Source of the DNA: Leucobacter weissii
Lineage (GTDB): Bacteria > Actinomycetota > Actinomycetes > Actinomycetales > Microbacteriaceae
Assembly: GCF_017565745.1 (NCBI RefSeq)
Contig: NZ_JAGDYM010000007.1
Coordinates: 124,001-188,000 of the forward strand
Length of the DNA stretch: 64,000 nt
Direction: 5' to 3'
Each line of letters opens with the position of its first letter. Within the stretch, counting starts at the first letter, position 1. The notes under the pieces are model-generated. The model had not been told where the DNA came from, did not search any database, and was given only the letters and a program-made list of their open reading frames with translations. Of the stretch, positions 16,910 through 24,510 are shown piece after piece. Both the position numbers and the translations under genes were made by a program.

Positions 16910-17626
16910 ATGAGTGTCAAGAAGTCCATCATTACCCGCAACCTGGTCGCTGCCGCAGCGACGACCGGCATCGTGCTCGGCGCGGTGGCCCTCCCGGCCG
17001 CCGCCCACGCCGCGACCTACGACAAGAACAGCGGCACCCTGTCGATCACCCAGGCCGTGGGCAACCTCGGCTCGGTCGCGAACCCGACCCCGGACCTCGG
17101 CGAGGGAAGCTGGGTCAAGCTGCCCGAGGACGGCTCGACCACGGCGTACTTCAGCAACGCGGCCTCGCGCACGGGATCCGGCGAGTACACGGCGATCGAC
17201 AGCGTCGGCACCGCCAACGGCGGGCTCAAACTGGGCACGACGCAGTCGGGCGGCGCGTTCAGCACGAACACGCAGTTCGCGGGGCCGAACGGAACGTTCC
17301 AGTTCGACGCGAACCTCCTCTCCGCCGCGACGCTGCGTTTCGACGACAGCAACGTGGTCGCCGGCTACGATCAGCTGGTGCAGTCGAGCGCCAGCGATCT
17401 GACCGGCTTCCGGATCGAGTACCCGGCTGGCAGCGGCAACACCTACAACGTGGGCGGCAGCTCGACCACCGGAGGCATCTACCTCGACGCGCTCACCGGT
17501 GGATACCAGGACAACTCGGGGACGAATAACGATCTGTACTGGCTGCAGTGGCGGACCAACATCGTCTCGGCCGACGCCTTCGACGGCTACGAGGCGCAGT
17601 TCCACCTGGAGGGCCTCCACTCCTGA
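16910..17626 (+). CDS. Small secreted protein, divergent member of the surface-domain family
   Basis: A 238-residue protein with a signal peptide (residues about 1-35, ending AAHAAT). The mature part is about 200 residues, acidic/neutral, rich in Gly, Ser, Thr and Asn. It aligns loosely with the domain of the 12957 and 15305 proteins: [10 protein letters not shown] against [23 protein letters not shown] against FKIRWRSLIV, and an ending [10 protein letters not shown] against GEWTLEGVL. It lacks the lysine-rich domain. The strong RBS AAAAGGAAAA precedes the ATG, and its promoter region and terminator make it a single-gene unit. Function unknown; likely a surface or secreted ligand-binding protein. 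Confidence 0.6.
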   Translation: MSVKKSIITRNLVAAAATTGIVLGAVALPAAAHAATYDKNSGTLSITQAVGNLGSVANPTPDLGEGSWVKLPEDGSTTAYFSNAASRTGSGEYTAIDSVGTANGGLKLGTTQSGGAFSTNTQFAGPNGTFQFDANLLSAATLRFDDSNVVAGYDQLVQSSASDLTGFRIEYPAGSGNTYNVGGSSTTGGIYLDALTGGYQDNSGTNNDLYWLQWRTNIVSADAFDGYEAQFHLEGLHS

Positions 17627-17649
17627 CCGGAGCCGGCTGACGCGGAACC

Positions 17650-17694
17650 CCTCCGGGGCTTGTGCCTAATGGAAGTAGGCACAAGCCCCGGAGG
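17650..17694 (+). terminator. Strong terminator after the 16910 gene
   Basis: A perfect 19-bp stem around a 7-nt loop (arms 17650-17668 and 17676-17694, core GGGGCTTGTGCC), 24 nt after the stop. No T tract follows. The length and perfection suggest efficient termination and insulation from the downstream gene. Confidence 0.8.
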
Positions 17695-17866
17695 CTGCGG
17701 TCAGTGTAACAGTTCGTCACACCCCACCCTGCACCTACCAGGCCGCGTCGCAGGATCTGCGTGCCCTGAGAAACCCGCGCGTTCTCATGGTTCGGAGATG
17801 CTGCGGCACTCAGCCTCAATAACTGATCCATCCCCGAGAAACCCCAACCCGAAAGGATCCAACCCG

Positions 17867-19909
17867 ATGCCGATACTCCAGAAACAGCCGCGCCGCGCCG
17901 CGGGTCTGCTCACCGCCCTCGCTCTCACCGCCGGAGCACTGGTCGCGCCGCTCGCCGTCACGCCCGCCGGCGCCGACGACACGAGCACCAAGACGCTCTC
18001 CGGCTGGGGAAACAAGGCGAACCTCGGCGCCTCGCTCAGCGCGAACGTGACCGTCACCAAGACCCCACTGAACCTCGGTGGTGCGGAGTCTTCTGTGACT
18101 ACCGCAGCGGTCGGAAGCAGCAGATCGCTGCTGCTCGCCCCGGAAGGCGTCTACACCGTCGCGCCGAACCAATACTCGGGGCTCGGACAGTCCTCGCCGG
18201 CCGCCGATCCCACCCTGATTCCGAACACCGCAGACGTGTCGGCTATCGCTCAAGGGACGAACGGGCAGTCGTTGCTGCTGCGCGAGGATGGCACCGTTTG
18301 GGCGTGGGGCGCGAACGGCGACGGCACTGCCGGCGGCACGGTCGGTGAGCCGCGCTACACGCCGACGAAGGTCGAGGGCATTGATGGGGTCACGTCAATC
18401 GCCGCGGGCGGTGCCAGCTTCGCGATCAAGTCCGACGGCACGCTGTGGGCGTGGGGTTCCGGTTGGCTGCTCGGCAACGCTGAGGCCGCCGCGGCAGGCA
18501 ACACCGGCACCCCCGTGCAGGTGCGCCTGCCCGAGGGCCGCACGGCGGTAGAGGTCGTCGACGGATATGAACAGGCATTGGTGCGGCTCGACGACGGCAG
18601 CGTCGCCGCCTGGGGTGCGAACGACTACGGGCAGATCGGCGACGGCAGCACCACGGCCGTCATCGAACCGGTCGTGGTGCTCGCCCCCGCCGATCTGCCG
18701 AGCGGCGTCACGGTCACCGGCATCGCCGCCGGCGCCTGGGCGAGCCTCGCCTTGCTCTCCGACGGCACCCATCTGGCCTGGGGCCGGGCCAGCCGAGGGG
18801 CGTTGGGGCTCAGCTCCGGCTCGACCGACAACGTGCTGACGCCGACCGCACCCGCCGCAGGCACTCCGGCCGCGACGCATCCGCCGTTCGCTCAGATCGT
18901 CATCAACAATAATACGGTGCTCGCCCGCACGACGACGGGTCTGGTGTACGGCTGGGGCACCCTCGACGGCGGCCTCTTCAACACCGGCAGCTATGCCTCC
19001 TCTGCTCCCGCGGAGTATGCGTTGCCCTACACCGGCGCTCCGGGCACGTCGGGACAGCCCCGGACCGAGACCCCGCAGCAGGTGGGCAACATCACGGGTG
19101 TGACCGCTCTGGCGACAGGGCCTTCGGGTGCTCAGCAGATCGCTTTTGTCGACTCGGTGCTGCGGCGGGCACAGGGGGACGACGCCAACGGTATCCTCTC
19201 ATTCTTGACGCAGCCGCTCGGCACGGCGAGCGGCTCGAAGGTCGTGAGGGTTTCGGCCTCCGGTGGCACCGCTACGATCGCCAGCATCAAGATCTCCACC
19301 GACAGCACCGCGAGCAGTGCCGAGCTAGCGGGGGACGACTTCTCCATCCCCCAGCTCCACGTCTATGACCTGCCCTACACCCTGAACGCGGGCGCAAGCC
19401 TCCCGATATCGATACGGTTTACCCCATCGCAGCTGGGCACGCGAAAGGCAGCGCTGGTCGTGAAGACGGTGGAGGGCGAGACGCTCACCTTCAGGCTCGA
19501 GGGCTACGGCACCGAGTTGCCCGGCAACCTTCCCGGCGAGAAGGGCGATAAGGGTGACAAAGGTGACAAAGGCGATTCCGCCTCGCCCGGCGTGGTCGCG
19601 TTCGCTGCGGCGCAGTCGACGGTCACGGTGAAGCGGGGCAAGACCGCGTCGCTGCCGTTCATCGTGGTCAATGGCACCAGCACGACCGTGGCGAAGTCGA
19701 CGCTGAAGGCGAAGACCCCGTCGAAGCTGCGGGTGACCGGCAAGAAGACGGCGTCGCTGAAGGCCGTCAAGGCAGGCAAGGCCGTGACCGCGAAGGTGAA
19801 GCTGAAGGTCGGCAAGAAGGCCAAGCTCGGCACTCACAAGGTGACCGTGTCGGCCAAGATCGCAGGCAAGACCGTGAAGCGCACTGTGAAGGTGAAGGTC
19901 ACGAAGTAG
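17867..19909 (+). CDS. RCC1-repeat surface protein with collagen-like linker and lysine-rich C-terminal domain
   Basis: A 680-residue secreted protein. Signal peptide at about 1-38 (ending PAGADD). Residues about 45-425 contain RCC1/BNIP-type propeller repeats with signatures LLREDGTVWAWGANGDGTAG, FAIKSDGTLWAWGS, VRLDDGSVAAWGANDYGQIG and SDGTHLAWGRASRGALG. A beta-rich domain follows (about 430-545), then a short Gly-X-Y stretch, GEKGDKGDKGDKGD. The C-terminal 100 residues are Lys-rich (VTVKRGKTASLPF, VGKKAKLGTHKVTV) and match the C-terminal domain of the 12957 protein. The ATG at 17867 has GAAAGG upstream; the longer frame crosses the terminator. Probably a wall-associated binding protein of the same set. 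Confidence 0.75.
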   Translation: MPILQKQPRRAAGLLTALALTAGALVAPLAVTPAGADDTSTKTLSGWGNKANLGASLSANVTVTKTPLNLGGAESSVTTAAVGSSRSLLLAPEGVYTVAPNQYSGLGQSSPAADPTLIPNTADVSAIAQGTNGQSLLLREDGTVWAWGANGDGTAGGTVGEPRYTPTKVEGIDGVTSIAAGGASFAIKSDGTLWAWGSGWLLGNAEAAAAGNTGTPVQVRLPEGRTAVEVVDGYEQALVRLDDGSVAAWGANDYGQIGDGSTTAVIEPVVVLAPADLPSGVTVTGIAAGAWASLALLSDGTHLAWGRASRGALGLSSGSTDNVLTPTAPAAGTPAATHPPFAQIVINNNTVLARTTTGLVYGWGTLDGGLFNTGSYASSAPAEYALPYTGAPGTSGQPRTETPQQVGNITGVTALATGPSGAQQIAFVDSVLRRAQGDDANGILSFLTQPLGTASGSKVVRVSASGGTATIASIKISTDSTASSAELAGDDFSIPQLHVYDLPYTLNAGASLPISIRFTPSQLGTRKAALVVKTVEGETLTFRLEGYGTELPGNLPGEKGDKGDKGDKGDSASPGVVAFAAAQSTVTVKRGKTASLPFIVVNGTSTTVAKSTLKAKTPSKLRVTGKKTASLKAVKAGKAVTAKVKLKVGKKAKLGTHKVTVSAKIAGKTVKRTVKVKVTK

Positions 19910-19933
19910 CGGGGGGACGGCTTCGCTGAGGGT

Positions 19934-20043
19934 GAGGGGCCGGATTGCGGTTCTTGTCACTTGAGCGGTCTGGCGGCGTGGCACACTCGGTGGCCGCGTC
20001 GCCAGGACGCTCCGGAGGGATGAGAACCGTGATCCGGCCCCTC
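19934..20043 (+). promoter_or_regulatory. Long inverted repeat, possible structured leader or small element
   Basis: Arms 19934-19954 and 20023-20043 match at about 19 of 21 bases as an inverted repeat (core GAGGGGCCGGAT). They enclose 68 nt that can form further GC stems. It lies between the RCC1 gene and the foldase gene. It could be a terminator, a structured leader of the foldase or a tiny inverted-repeat element. It matches no riboswitch consensus I know. Confidence 0.45.
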
Positions 20044-20078
20044 GCCCGTTACCGTCTGGAGGAAGGTGAGTTGAGACG

Positions 20079-21398
20079 ATGAGTGAGACTTCAGAAGGCT
20101 CTGATGCCTCAGAGAACGCCGAGAGCGATAGCGAGTCATCGGCTGCGTCCGCTTCGTCGTTGGCGCTGTCCCCTTCGACAAGCTCAGAGGACGGTGCGGG
20201 TTCAGGGGAGCGTGCGGGTTCAGGTTCCGGGCGGGGCTGGTTCGCCCGGCTGGGGCGGTGGCGCATCGTCGTGATCGTCGTCGCGGTCGCTGTCGTCGTG
20301 GGGGGCTGGGCGTTGACGAGCCACCTGGTCGCGAGCGCGAACGCGCTGCCCGAGGGGGTGGCCGCGCGGGTGGGCGACACCGACATCACCCAGGAGCAAT
20401 TCGAGATCCAGCAGCGCCTGGTGCGGTATCAGCGGACCATCGCGCTCGTGGGCGCGCAGGGGTTCCAGAAAGCCGATCTGCATCTCGTCCCGCTCCAAGA
20501 GGACCCAGAGGTCTGCGCATCCTGGGTGCGCGAGTACGCATCGGAGGAGACGCTGGCTGCCGCCTCCGACGAGCAGCTGCGCGATGCCTGCACCAGCGCC
20601 GCGAGCGGCTTGCACGACGACACCCTCGCGCAGCTGCTCTCTGCGCGCCTGACCGAGGCCTCGGCTTCTGCGCTGGATGTCGAGGTTGACGAGGCGGCCT
20701 TCGACGCCCGGGTCGAGCAGTTCACCACGGTCATCGGCGGAGAGGATCAACTCGGCACTCTGGAGAGTGCCGCGGGCATCACCGATACCGACGTGCGTCA
20801 ACGGTTGCGCGAGTCGCTGCTCGAAGAAGCCGTTAGGGCGAAGGTCAAATCCGACACCGACACATCTTCCGCTACCGAAGCGGAGCAGCGTCGCTACTAC
20901 GACGAGAACCCGGGCGCGTTCGTCGCCGAGCCCGAGACCAGGGATGCGGGCTACATCGTCGCCGACACCGAAGAGGCCGCGACGGAGGCGAGGCAGCGCA
21001 TCGAGGCCGGCGACTCGTTCGAGACGGTCGCCGCAGACCTCCCGAAGGAGCTGTCGAAAGAGGCGGACCCGGCGAGCGGCGACCACAGCGGCCTGCGCTT
21101 CAGCGAACTCTCGTCCGGGCTCGGGCAACTGGTGTTCGCCGCGGAGACGGGGGTGCTCGGCGAGGTGACGCGGATCGAGGAGGGCTGGGCCGTCGTGCGC
21201 GTCGACGGCATCACGCCTCGCCGGGATCTGACCTTCGAGCAGGCGCAGGAGGAGCACGGCGACCAGCTCGAGAAGGTCGCCGCGGCCGAGAAGCCCGACT
21301 GGGCGTGGCAGGCGTATCAGGAGCAGACTCGCGCCGAGTGGCTGCCGCAGATCCGTTGCGCACCGGAGCACTATGTCGAGGGCTACTGCGGCGCCTGA
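20079..21398 (+). CDS. Membrane-anchored SurA/PpiC-type peptidyl-prolyl isomerase
   Basis: A 439-residue protein. A Ser/Glu/Gly-rich cytoplasmic N-terminus (residues 1-62) precedes one membrane segment (about 65-88). A SurA-like N-domain follows, starting VAARVGDTDITQEQFEIQQR. A rotamase-like domain at about 285-385 (EAEQRRYYDENPGAF, then ETRDAGYIV and FETVAADL) resembles parvulin foldases. Two Cys near the C-terminus (RCAPEHYVEGYC) may form a disulfide. It would help fold exported proteins on the outer face of the membrane. A strong RBS, GGAGGAAGG, precedes the ATG. Its place after a row of secreted proteins suggests these as clients. Confidence 0.75.
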   Translation: MSETSEGSDASENAESDSESSAASASSLALSPSTSSEDGAGSGERAGSGSGRGWFARLGRWRIVVIVVAVAVVVGGWALTSHLVASANALPEGVAARVGDTDITQEQFEIQQRLVRYQRTIALVGAQGFQKADLHLVPLQEDPEVCASWVREYASEETLAAASDEQLRDACTSAASGLHDDTLAQLLSARLTEASASALDVEVDEAAFDARVEQFTTVIGGEDQLGTLESAAGITDTDVRQRLRESLLEEAVRAKVKSDTDTSSATEAEQRRYYDENPGAFVAEPETRDAGYIVADTEEAATEARQRIEAGDSFETVAADLPKELSKEADPASGDHSGLRFSELSSGLGQLVFAAETGVLGEVTRIEEGWAVVRVDGITPRRDLTFEQAQEEHGDQLEKVAAAEKPDWAWQAYQEQTRAEWLPQIRCAPEHYVEGYCGA

Positions 21399-21625
21399 CC
21401 CGTCCCATGACCCGCTGCCGATCCCGCAGGCCGCCTGCTGGGGTGCGGCGTGCCTGCCTCCCCGTCCGTTCCGCCCCTCACAGCCTGTGACCCAGGCGCC
21501 CGCCTCCCGAGTCATCCACAGATACGGGGTGAGCGCCTCGGCGCCCCCGGGCCGCGGGCACACTGGACCCGTGAGTTCCGGAGAACCCTCTTCTGGATAC
21601 TCGGCGAAGCTGTGATACTGAGGAG

Positions 21626-21988
21626 ATGGACACCTTGAACGAACCCCAGGTGTGGACGCTGATCGGCGTGTTCGCCGTCGTGATGCTCGGTGCCATGACG
21701 CTGTCGACCACGCTGCTCGGGCGCATCATCAAGGTCTCGATGGAGGGCGTGGAGAAGAGCCTGGGCGCCCGCATCGACGGCCTGCGCGGCGAGATGAACG
21801 CGAAGTTCGAAGCGGTCGACCTGCGATTCGAAGCGATGGATGCGAAGTTCGACGCACGGTTTGAGGCGATGGACGCGCGGTTCGAAGCGATGGACGCGAA
21901 GATCGGTCGGGTCGAGGACAAGCTGACCCACCTCGACCGCGACGTGCAAGCGCTCTCCCGCCGTGTCTTCGATGACGAGCGCGGCTGA
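21626..21988 (+). CDS. Small membrane-anchored coiled-coil protein
   Basis: A 120-residue protein with one N-terminal membrane segment (about residues 9-32) and a long charged helix. The helix contains near-repeats of FEAMDAKFDAR and FEAMDARFEAMDAK, an 7/11-residue periodicity that should form a coiled coil. GATACT ends 6 nt before the ATG, so transcription may be leaderless. GAGGAG directly abuts the ATG and could instead serve an in-frame TTG nine bases further on. The 3' end shows an imperfect tandem copy of about 20 nt around GACGAGCGCGGCTGA. Function unknown. Confidence 0.55.
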   Translation: MDTLNEPQVWTLIGVFAVVMLGAMTLSTTLLGRIIKVSMEGVEKSLGARIDGLRGEMNAKFEAVDLRFEAMDAKFDARFEAMDARFEAMDAKIGRVEDKLTHLDRDVQALSRRVFDDERG

Positions 21989-22045
21989 GCCGCGGGACGA
22001 CGAGCGCGGCTGAGGCGCGGGGGAACGCGCGTCGGGTCCGCCGCG

Positions 22046-23185
22046 CTACTCGCCGTCCGCGCGCTGCGCGCCGGTGCCGGTGCGAGCGGCCGCGGGATCT
22101 CCCTCGACCTGCGATTCGTGGTGGAAGAGCAGGTGGGCGAAGGTCCCCTCGGCCGCGTCCAGATCGATGGCATCGCCGTTCTGCAGGATCGACTCGCGCA
22201 TCGCGCCGTGGATCTGCTTCAGCAGGTCGCTGCCCTCCTGCTTCGAGGGGGCGTCCTCGCGCAGCTCGTGGAGCAGGGTGAGCAGCCTCGCGCTGTGGGC
22301 CGAGCGCACCGCGACGGTCTCCTCCTGATCCGTCTCGATGAAGTGCAGCCACAGCGATTCGGGGTGGGATCGCATCTGTGTGTAGCAGCCGCGGAGCGAC
22401 GCGTAGAGCCCGGCCTGCCAGCTCGGCGCCGCGAGGATGAGCTCGCGGCTCGCCCCGTACACCTGATCGAGCACGCGCTGATACCTGGCCAGCGCCCCCG
22501 CGCTGATCCGGCCGGAGGAGTCCTGGCCCGTGTGATCGAACACCGCGCGTCCCACGTCGTACAGGTCGTCGGTGAGCTCCGGCAGTTTCGAGACGGTGCC
22601 CGCGGCGACGTGCTCCTCGATCATCTCCCAGGCGGCTGCCACGATGGCTCGGGCCGCGAAGGGTGAACTGCTGCCGTTCTGATCGCCGATGGCGTGCTCG
22701 ATCCGCTCGGCGAGCGGGCGAAGCTGCTGCTCCCGACGCTCGAAGACCTCGGGGCCGAGCCAAGCGGCCTCGGCGATCACCACGCGGGCCAGATCCGGCT
22801 TCGCCGCCATGGTGGAGAGCAGGGTGCTGAGGCTGGCGCGAAGCCGCGTCGACCCGTCGACGGAGGCCTCCGACTCCTCCCAGATGTCGAGCGCCGGTCG
22901 CAGCAGAGACTCGAGCGCCATGTCGTACATCTGCCAGAACGCGTCGGCCCGATTGCCGAACAGCTGGTAGAACGTCGCGGTGGAGACGCCCGCGTGCTTC
23001 GAGACGCGGGAGACGGAGCTCGCCTCATAGCCCTGGTCGATGATCAACTCGAGCATGGCGTCGAGGATCCGGTTGCGCTGGTGGGCGTCGATCACCTCGC
23101 GGGAGAGCACGCGCGGCCCGGGCGGCAGACGCTGGCCTCGCTGCCCGTCAGCGCCCGCGACGGCGGATCGCGCGCTCTCGACCAT
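22046..23185 (-). CDS. TetR-family regulator with extended C-terminal part
   Basis: A 379-residue regulator, about 180 residues longer than most TetR proteins. Residues about 37-85 form the HTH: NRILDAMLELIIDQGYEA, VSRVSKHAGVSTATFYQLFG. The first ligand region at about 90-200 is typical. A further segment at about 245-360 (YASLRGCYTQMRSHPESLWL) looks like a second helical ligand-type domain. Start at the ATG with AAGGAG 5 nt upstream, not at the longer frame. The gene is divergent from sdhCDAB, and a GTAAC-AAA-GTTAC palindrome lies 71-83 nt upstream of its start. Targets may include itself and the sdh operon; this is a guess. Confidence 0.8.
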   Translation of the reverse strand: MVESARSAVAGADGQRGQRLPPGPRVLSREVIDAHQRNRILDAMLELIIDQGYEASSVSRVSKHAGVSTATFYQLFGNRADAFWQMYDMALESLLRPALDIWEESEASVDGSTRLRASLSTLLSTMAAKPDLARVVIAEAAWLGPEVFERREQQLRPLAERIEHAIGDQNGSSSPFAARAIVAAAWEMIEEHVAAGTVSKLPELTDDLYDVGRAVFDHTGQDSSGRISAGALARYQRVLDQVYGASRELILAAPSWQAGLYASLRGCYTQMRSHPESLWLHFIETDQEETVAVRSAHSARLLTLLHELREDAPSKQEGSDLLKQIHGAMRESILQNGDAIDLDAAEGTFAHLLFHHESQVEGDPAAARTGTGAQRADGE

Positions 23186-23564
23186 GTAACTCCTTTGCAG
23201 ACGACTGGGGCGGTGCACGAGGCCGGGGAACGGGTATCGCCGAATCTCTGCGCCGGTAACAAAGTTACACCGTAGCGATCCTCCCTGATAGCAGGCAGGC
23301 GCTCCCCGCGATTCCTCTCTATGATTTCGAGATCAGTTGCGGACGGCCTCCCGGCGTCGCGTCGCCCGCGCACCGCCCCTCGATGCCAGTTCAACCATGG
23401 TTTCATCCGATGAATGGTGGTGCGCACTGATGTCAGGACGACCGCAGAATGGTGCCATAATGGGTTCGCGGCATGTTCTCAGCCACGGGGTGCCATCCTC
23501 GCGCTAGGCGTTCCGCATCGGATACCGGCCTGCCCGGTGCAACCCGACCCAAGGAGGACGATCC
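23186..23564. promoter_or_regulatory. Divergent regulatory region between the TetR gene and sdhC
   Basis: About 380 nt without a gene. A short palindrome, GTAAC-AAA-GTTAC (23256-23268), is a candidate TetR operator. CATAAT (23456-23461) is a possible -10 for the sdh operon, giving a leader of about 100 nt. The sdhC RBS AAGGAGG lies at its right end. I found no other gene or repeat. Confidence 0.4.
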
Positions 23565-23981
23565 GTGTCAGCCCCAGTCGCCGAGGCGCAGCCCGCGGCC
23601 ACGAAGAAGCGTCGCCCCGGGGGCACGCTCTACCGCGGCGCCGAGGGGATGTGGTCGTGGGTGCTGCACCGCATCACCGGCGTGGCCATCTTCTTCTTCC
23701 TGCTGGTGCATGTGCTCGACACGGCGCTCATCCGGGTGAGCCCCGAGGCCTACAACGCGGTCATCGGCGCCTACAAGACCCCGATCATGGGCATCGGGGA
23801 GGTCGGGCTGGTCGGCGCGATCGCCTTTCACGCACTGAACGGCCTGCGCATCATCCTGGTCGACTACTGGAGCAAGGGCACCAAGTACCAGCGCACCATG
23901 TTCTGGATCGTGATCGCGCTGTGGGTAGTCGTGATGCTCGGCTTCACGCCGCGTCACCTGATCAACGTGTTCTCGCACTGA
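23565..23981 (+). CDS. sdhC: Succinate dehydrogenase cytochrome b556 subunit
   Basis: A 138-residue membrane anchor of complex II with three hydrophobic segments (about 38-58, 75-95 and 110-130). It has WSWVLHRITGVAIFFFLLVH, the family signature with the heme-ligand region. It holds SdhAB on the membrane and passes electrons to the quinone. The GTG start has a strong AAGGAGG. Followed 14 nt later by sdhD. Confidence 0.92.
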   Translation: MSAPVAEAQPAATKKRRPGGTLYRGAEGMWSWVLHRITGVAIFFFLLVHVLDTALIRVSPEAYNAVIGAYKTPIMGIGEVGLVGAIAFHALNGLRIILVDYWSKGTKYQRTMFWIVIALWVVVMLGFTPRHLINVFSH

Positions 23982-23995
23982 GGGGAGTGACCGCT

Positions 23996-24451
23996 ATGAC
24001 GACGATCGACGCTCCCCGCGCGAAGGCCTCCGCTCCCGGGAATCCGAATAAGAAGAAGCGCATCAACTGGGAGAAGTGGGGCTGGATCTACATGCGCGCC
24101 TCCGGCGTGCTGCTGGTGGTGCTCATCTTCGGCCACCTGTTCTCGAACCTGATGGTCGGCGACGGCATTTCGGCGATCGATTTCGGCTTCGTCGGAGGCA
24201 AGCTGGCGAACCCGTTCTGGAAGGTCTGGGATCTGCTGCTGCTCTGGCTCGCACTGATCCACGGCGCCAACGGCATGCGCACCATCGTCAACGACTACGT
24301 CGAACGGCCGGGCCTCGCCAAGGGGCTCAAGACGGCCCTGTTCCTCGCGGCGGCGCTGCTGATCCTGCTGGGCACCCTCGTGATCTTCACCTTCGAGCCC
24401 TGCCCCGCGGGCGCCGACCCCGAACTGCTCGCCTCCTTCTGCACCGCGTGA
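23996..24451 (+). CDS. sdhD: Succinate dehydrogenase membrane anchor subunit
   Basis: A 151-residue protein with three membrane segments (about residues 34-53, 75-95 and 109-132). ASGVLLVVLIFGHLFSNL and LALIHGANGMRTIVNDY match SdhD anchors of actinobacteria; the His residues are likely heme or quinone-site ligands. ATG at 23996 follows GGGGAG. The longer frame runs back into sdhC and is rejected. It completes the membrane part of complex II with SdhC. Confidence 0.9.
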   Translation: MTTIDAPRAKASAPGNPNKKKRINWEKWGWIYMRASGVLLVVLIFGHLFSNLMVGDGISAIDFGFVGGKLANPFWKVWDLLLLWLALIHGANGMRTIVNDYVERPGLAKGLKTALFLAAALLILLGTLVIFTFEPCPAGADPELLASFCTA

Positions 24452-24510
24452 CCCGCGCCGAGTGAGTCCGTCGCGCGAGCCCGCCAAGACTGAACCGAGA
24501 TAGGAACACT

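Noticed and set aside
13079..17626. HtaA heme-binding domains in the secreted proteins
   Set aside because: I compared from memory with HtaA motifs (WGV.xSFRxY type); none is visible. Heme remains only one of several possible ligands.
19934..20043. Cobalamin or c-di-AMP riboswitch upstream of the foldase gene
   Set aside because: The conserved cores of those riboswitches are not recognisable; only a long inverted repeat is seen.
21500..21520. TCATCCACA near 21511 as a DnaA box or origin
   Set aside because: A single 8-of-9 match, with no cluster of boxes and no dnaA/dnaN nearby.
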